Assembly (NCBI GenBank): GCA_964426675.1
Contig: CAYRRM010000001.1
Coordinates: forward strand, 169,936 to 233,935
Length of the DNA: 64,000 nucleotides
From: DYMC01 sp035406705
GTDB lineage: Bacteria; Verrucomicrobiota; Lentisphaeria; Victivallales; GWF2-50-93
Direction of reading: 5' to 3'
The number at the start of each line of letters is the position of its first letter. The stretch's first letter is position 1. The notes beneath the pieces were generated by a model. The model worked only from the letters and a program-made list of their open reading frames with translations. It was not told the origin of the DNA and ran no database searches. A program made the translations under genes and the position numbers. Shown here piece by piece: positions 62,754 through 64,000 of the stretch.

Positions 62754-63770
62754 ATGAACAGTTCTTTTATCAAAGAAAACTCCATTTCAAATGAATCAGG
62801 TTCAGCTCTGATTGCAGTGCTTTCTCTTATTGCACTTGCTTCCGTTCTAACTGTATCATCAATAACATTTGCAAATAAAACATCTTATCTGTCGGAATCC
62901 TTTTATCAGAAGGCATTTACATCTTATGCCGCTGAAGGTGCTTCTGCAAGAATTCAATGGCTTATATCATCTGATAGAAGAAAATACCCTCAGAGAACTT
63001 TAGGAGTAAATACTTCCATAGAAAATAAACAAAATTCTATCGAAGTTCGCTTTATTGCTGATGGGGTGTGGCATAGTGTTAATTATTATGGTATGACTGT
63101 AAACTATCGGATTACAGACCTCGCATCCGGAATAGATATTGGAGGCCCTGATGCAATAGTAAATCTACAATCATTTGCAAGTCAATATGAAGGAGACAAA
63201 CGAGAGGCTTATGTCTCGTTTATTAATAAATTTGAGGATTACACTGATAATAATGACTTAGTAAGGTTGAATAGTCTTGAAAGTGACTCTTACAGAGCTC
63301 TAAATCTTTATCCACTTCCGAGAAATTCTCGTATGGAGTTTAAAGAAGAATTATTGTGGATACCCGGGGCACTTGAATTTTTCCCTCCTGATGACAAGGG
63401 AAAACTATCACTTATAAGGTTAATACCTCCTCAAAATATGCCTCGACCTTCTTCAGCGAACAGTTTTTTCTCTACTGATATGAGTCTGGTATCTACTCTC
63501 GCCGGGCTATCTGAAGATGAGAGTTCTATAGTAAATACAGCAAGAGAAAAATGGATAAACGAGGGAATCGATTTATCTCTTTCTCTTGATGTTGGATTAA
63601 TGACAAAACTCAGAAGCAAATTTTCTTTTATCGAATCAGGATATTATACTATAGATATAAATACAGCTGCTGAAGACAGCATTGTATCTAAAAAATTGGT
63701 GATTTCTGGAAGAATCTCAAGTCGTTTTACAAATCCTGGTATACGTTACTATCAATATTTTAGTTATTAA
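62754..63770 (+). CDS. gspK: GspK-like minor pseudopilin
   Basis: A 338-residue protein. The N-terminus SGSALIAVLSLIALASVLTVSSI is the GspK type of signal, which lacks the usual Glu 5. Size and the C-terminal GYYTIDINTAAEDSIVSKKLVISG resemble GspK, the tip of the pseudopilus. It is the last visible gene of the operon. Confidence 0.82.
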   Translation: MNSSFIKENSISNESGSALIAVLSLIALASVLTVSSITFANKTSYLSESFYQKAFTSYAAEGASARIQWLISSDRRKYPQRTLGVNTSIENKQNSIEVRFIADGVWHSVNYYGMTVNYRITDLASGIDIGGPDAIVNLQSFASQYEGDKREAYVSFINKFEDYTDNNDLVRLNSLESDSYRALNLYPLPRNSRMEFKEELLWIPGALEFFPPDDKGKLSLIRLIPPQNMPRPSSANSFFSTDMSLVSTLAGLSEDESSIVNTAREKWINEGIDLSLSLDVGLMTKLRSKFSFIESGYYTIDINTAAEDSIVSKKLVISGRISSRFTNPGIRYYQYFSY

Positions 63771-63850
63771 AAAACAGTAAGGTATCAGTAGTTTTGTTTA
63801 AGCTTTAGCCTCAATACTGTTCAGTTAGTCCTAAAAAATCACTTGGTATT

Positions 63851-64000
63851 TAGGGTCTGCTGAAAAAAGATTTTTGAGTTTTTGGGCAAAAAGTTTTTCT
63901 GCATATCCCCTATATTTTCTGAAAAATTTTCTGACTTCGCCTTCGTTTTTTCTTATTTCTCTCAGTTTTAGGCTCTCGATACCGCCGTTTTCAGGTTCAT
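63851..64000 (-). repeat. Dispersed repeat copy B, cut by the window edge
   Basis: About 150 bases matching 22952-23100. On the minus strand it is open and reads EPENGGIESLKLREIRKNEG, then a stretch ending AEKLFAQKLKNLF, more intact than copy A in the same part. The element continues beyond the window, so its full nature cannot be judged. Confidence 0.6.

Noticed and set aside
1..64000. tRNA, rRNA, CRISPR arrays and intact insertion sequences
   Set aside because: Reading the gaps on both strands I found no cloverleaf with a GTTCRA-type arm, no regular spaced repeats and no intact transposase; the only repeat is the decayed element at 22.9 kb and 63.8 kb.

Overview
This is an AT-rich bacterial chromosome segment, roughly one-third G+C by eye, with ordinary bacterial housekeeping genes. 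It most resembles the PVC superphylum, and Lentisphaerota in particular. The main clue is a prepilin-type protein with a C-terminal H-X9-DG motif. Supporting clues are a uroporphyrinogen-decarboxylase-like protein of the HTDGN type, a formylglycine-type sulfatase, type II secretion pseudopilins without Gly before the cleavage site, and anaerobic enzymes (early-cobalt B12 route, class I fumarase, HemN/HutW-like radical SAM protein). The lineage is inferred, because the window holds no rRNA and I saw no tRNA.

Layout. 1-7.5 kb: the end of murG, a secreted repeat protein, a lone receiver-domain protein and hsp20 (both with sigma-54-like promoters), ribD, an exported rhodanese and uvrB. 7.5-23 kb: uppP, then coaD-yceD-rpmF-plsX-fabH behind a promoter whose spacer is an 18-bp perfect palindrome. 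Next come rsmA, a small lipoprotein, lepA, gatCAB, an AraC regulator, rpmE-prfA, a HIT protein, a URO-D-family protein and a decayed repeat. 23.4-39.5 kb, minus strand: a large corrinoid/tetrapyrrole locus under two cobalamin riboswitches. One riboswitch precedes cbiK-cbiL. The other precedes an H-X9-DG pseudopilin, a coiled-coil membrane protein, a HutW-like radical SAM protein, an ABC importer, cbiC, cbiD, cbiET, a cbiF-cbiG(N) fusion, a cbiG(C)-cbiH fusion and a second importer of the BtuFCD type. 39.6-49 kb: an MFS transporter, a beta-CASP RNase-like protein, a secreted unknown, an Fe-alcohol dehydrogenase, an mraZ-like gene with a four-repeat 10-bp operator and two small novel partners, a NagA-like deacetylase and a multi-PAS/GAF protein with no output domain. 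49-57 kb: a scattered Ebo-type set (eboE, eboD, eboB) mixed with dut, a sulfatase, an orphan peptide-type permease, a fumarase alpha subunit and thiE. 57-64 kb: xseB, lepB, cbiB, a gspF-G-H-I-J-K type II secretion operon, and a second copy of the dispersed repeat at the window edge.

How the parts fit. The B12 locus supplies early corrin-ring enzymes (CbiK, L, H, F, G, D, E, T, C), and CbiB is 19 kb away. cbiA, cbiJ, cbiP and the nucleotide-loop genes are not in the window. Import genes lie inside the same riboswitch-controlled unit, so synthesis and uptake of corrinoid or heme-like compounds should be repressed together when cobalamin is plentiful. A 13-bp palindrome, TGCGA-WWW-TCGCA, occurs 17 times across the window, always inside genes and on unrelated proteins. 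It looks like a genome-wide DNA signal rather than a protein motif.
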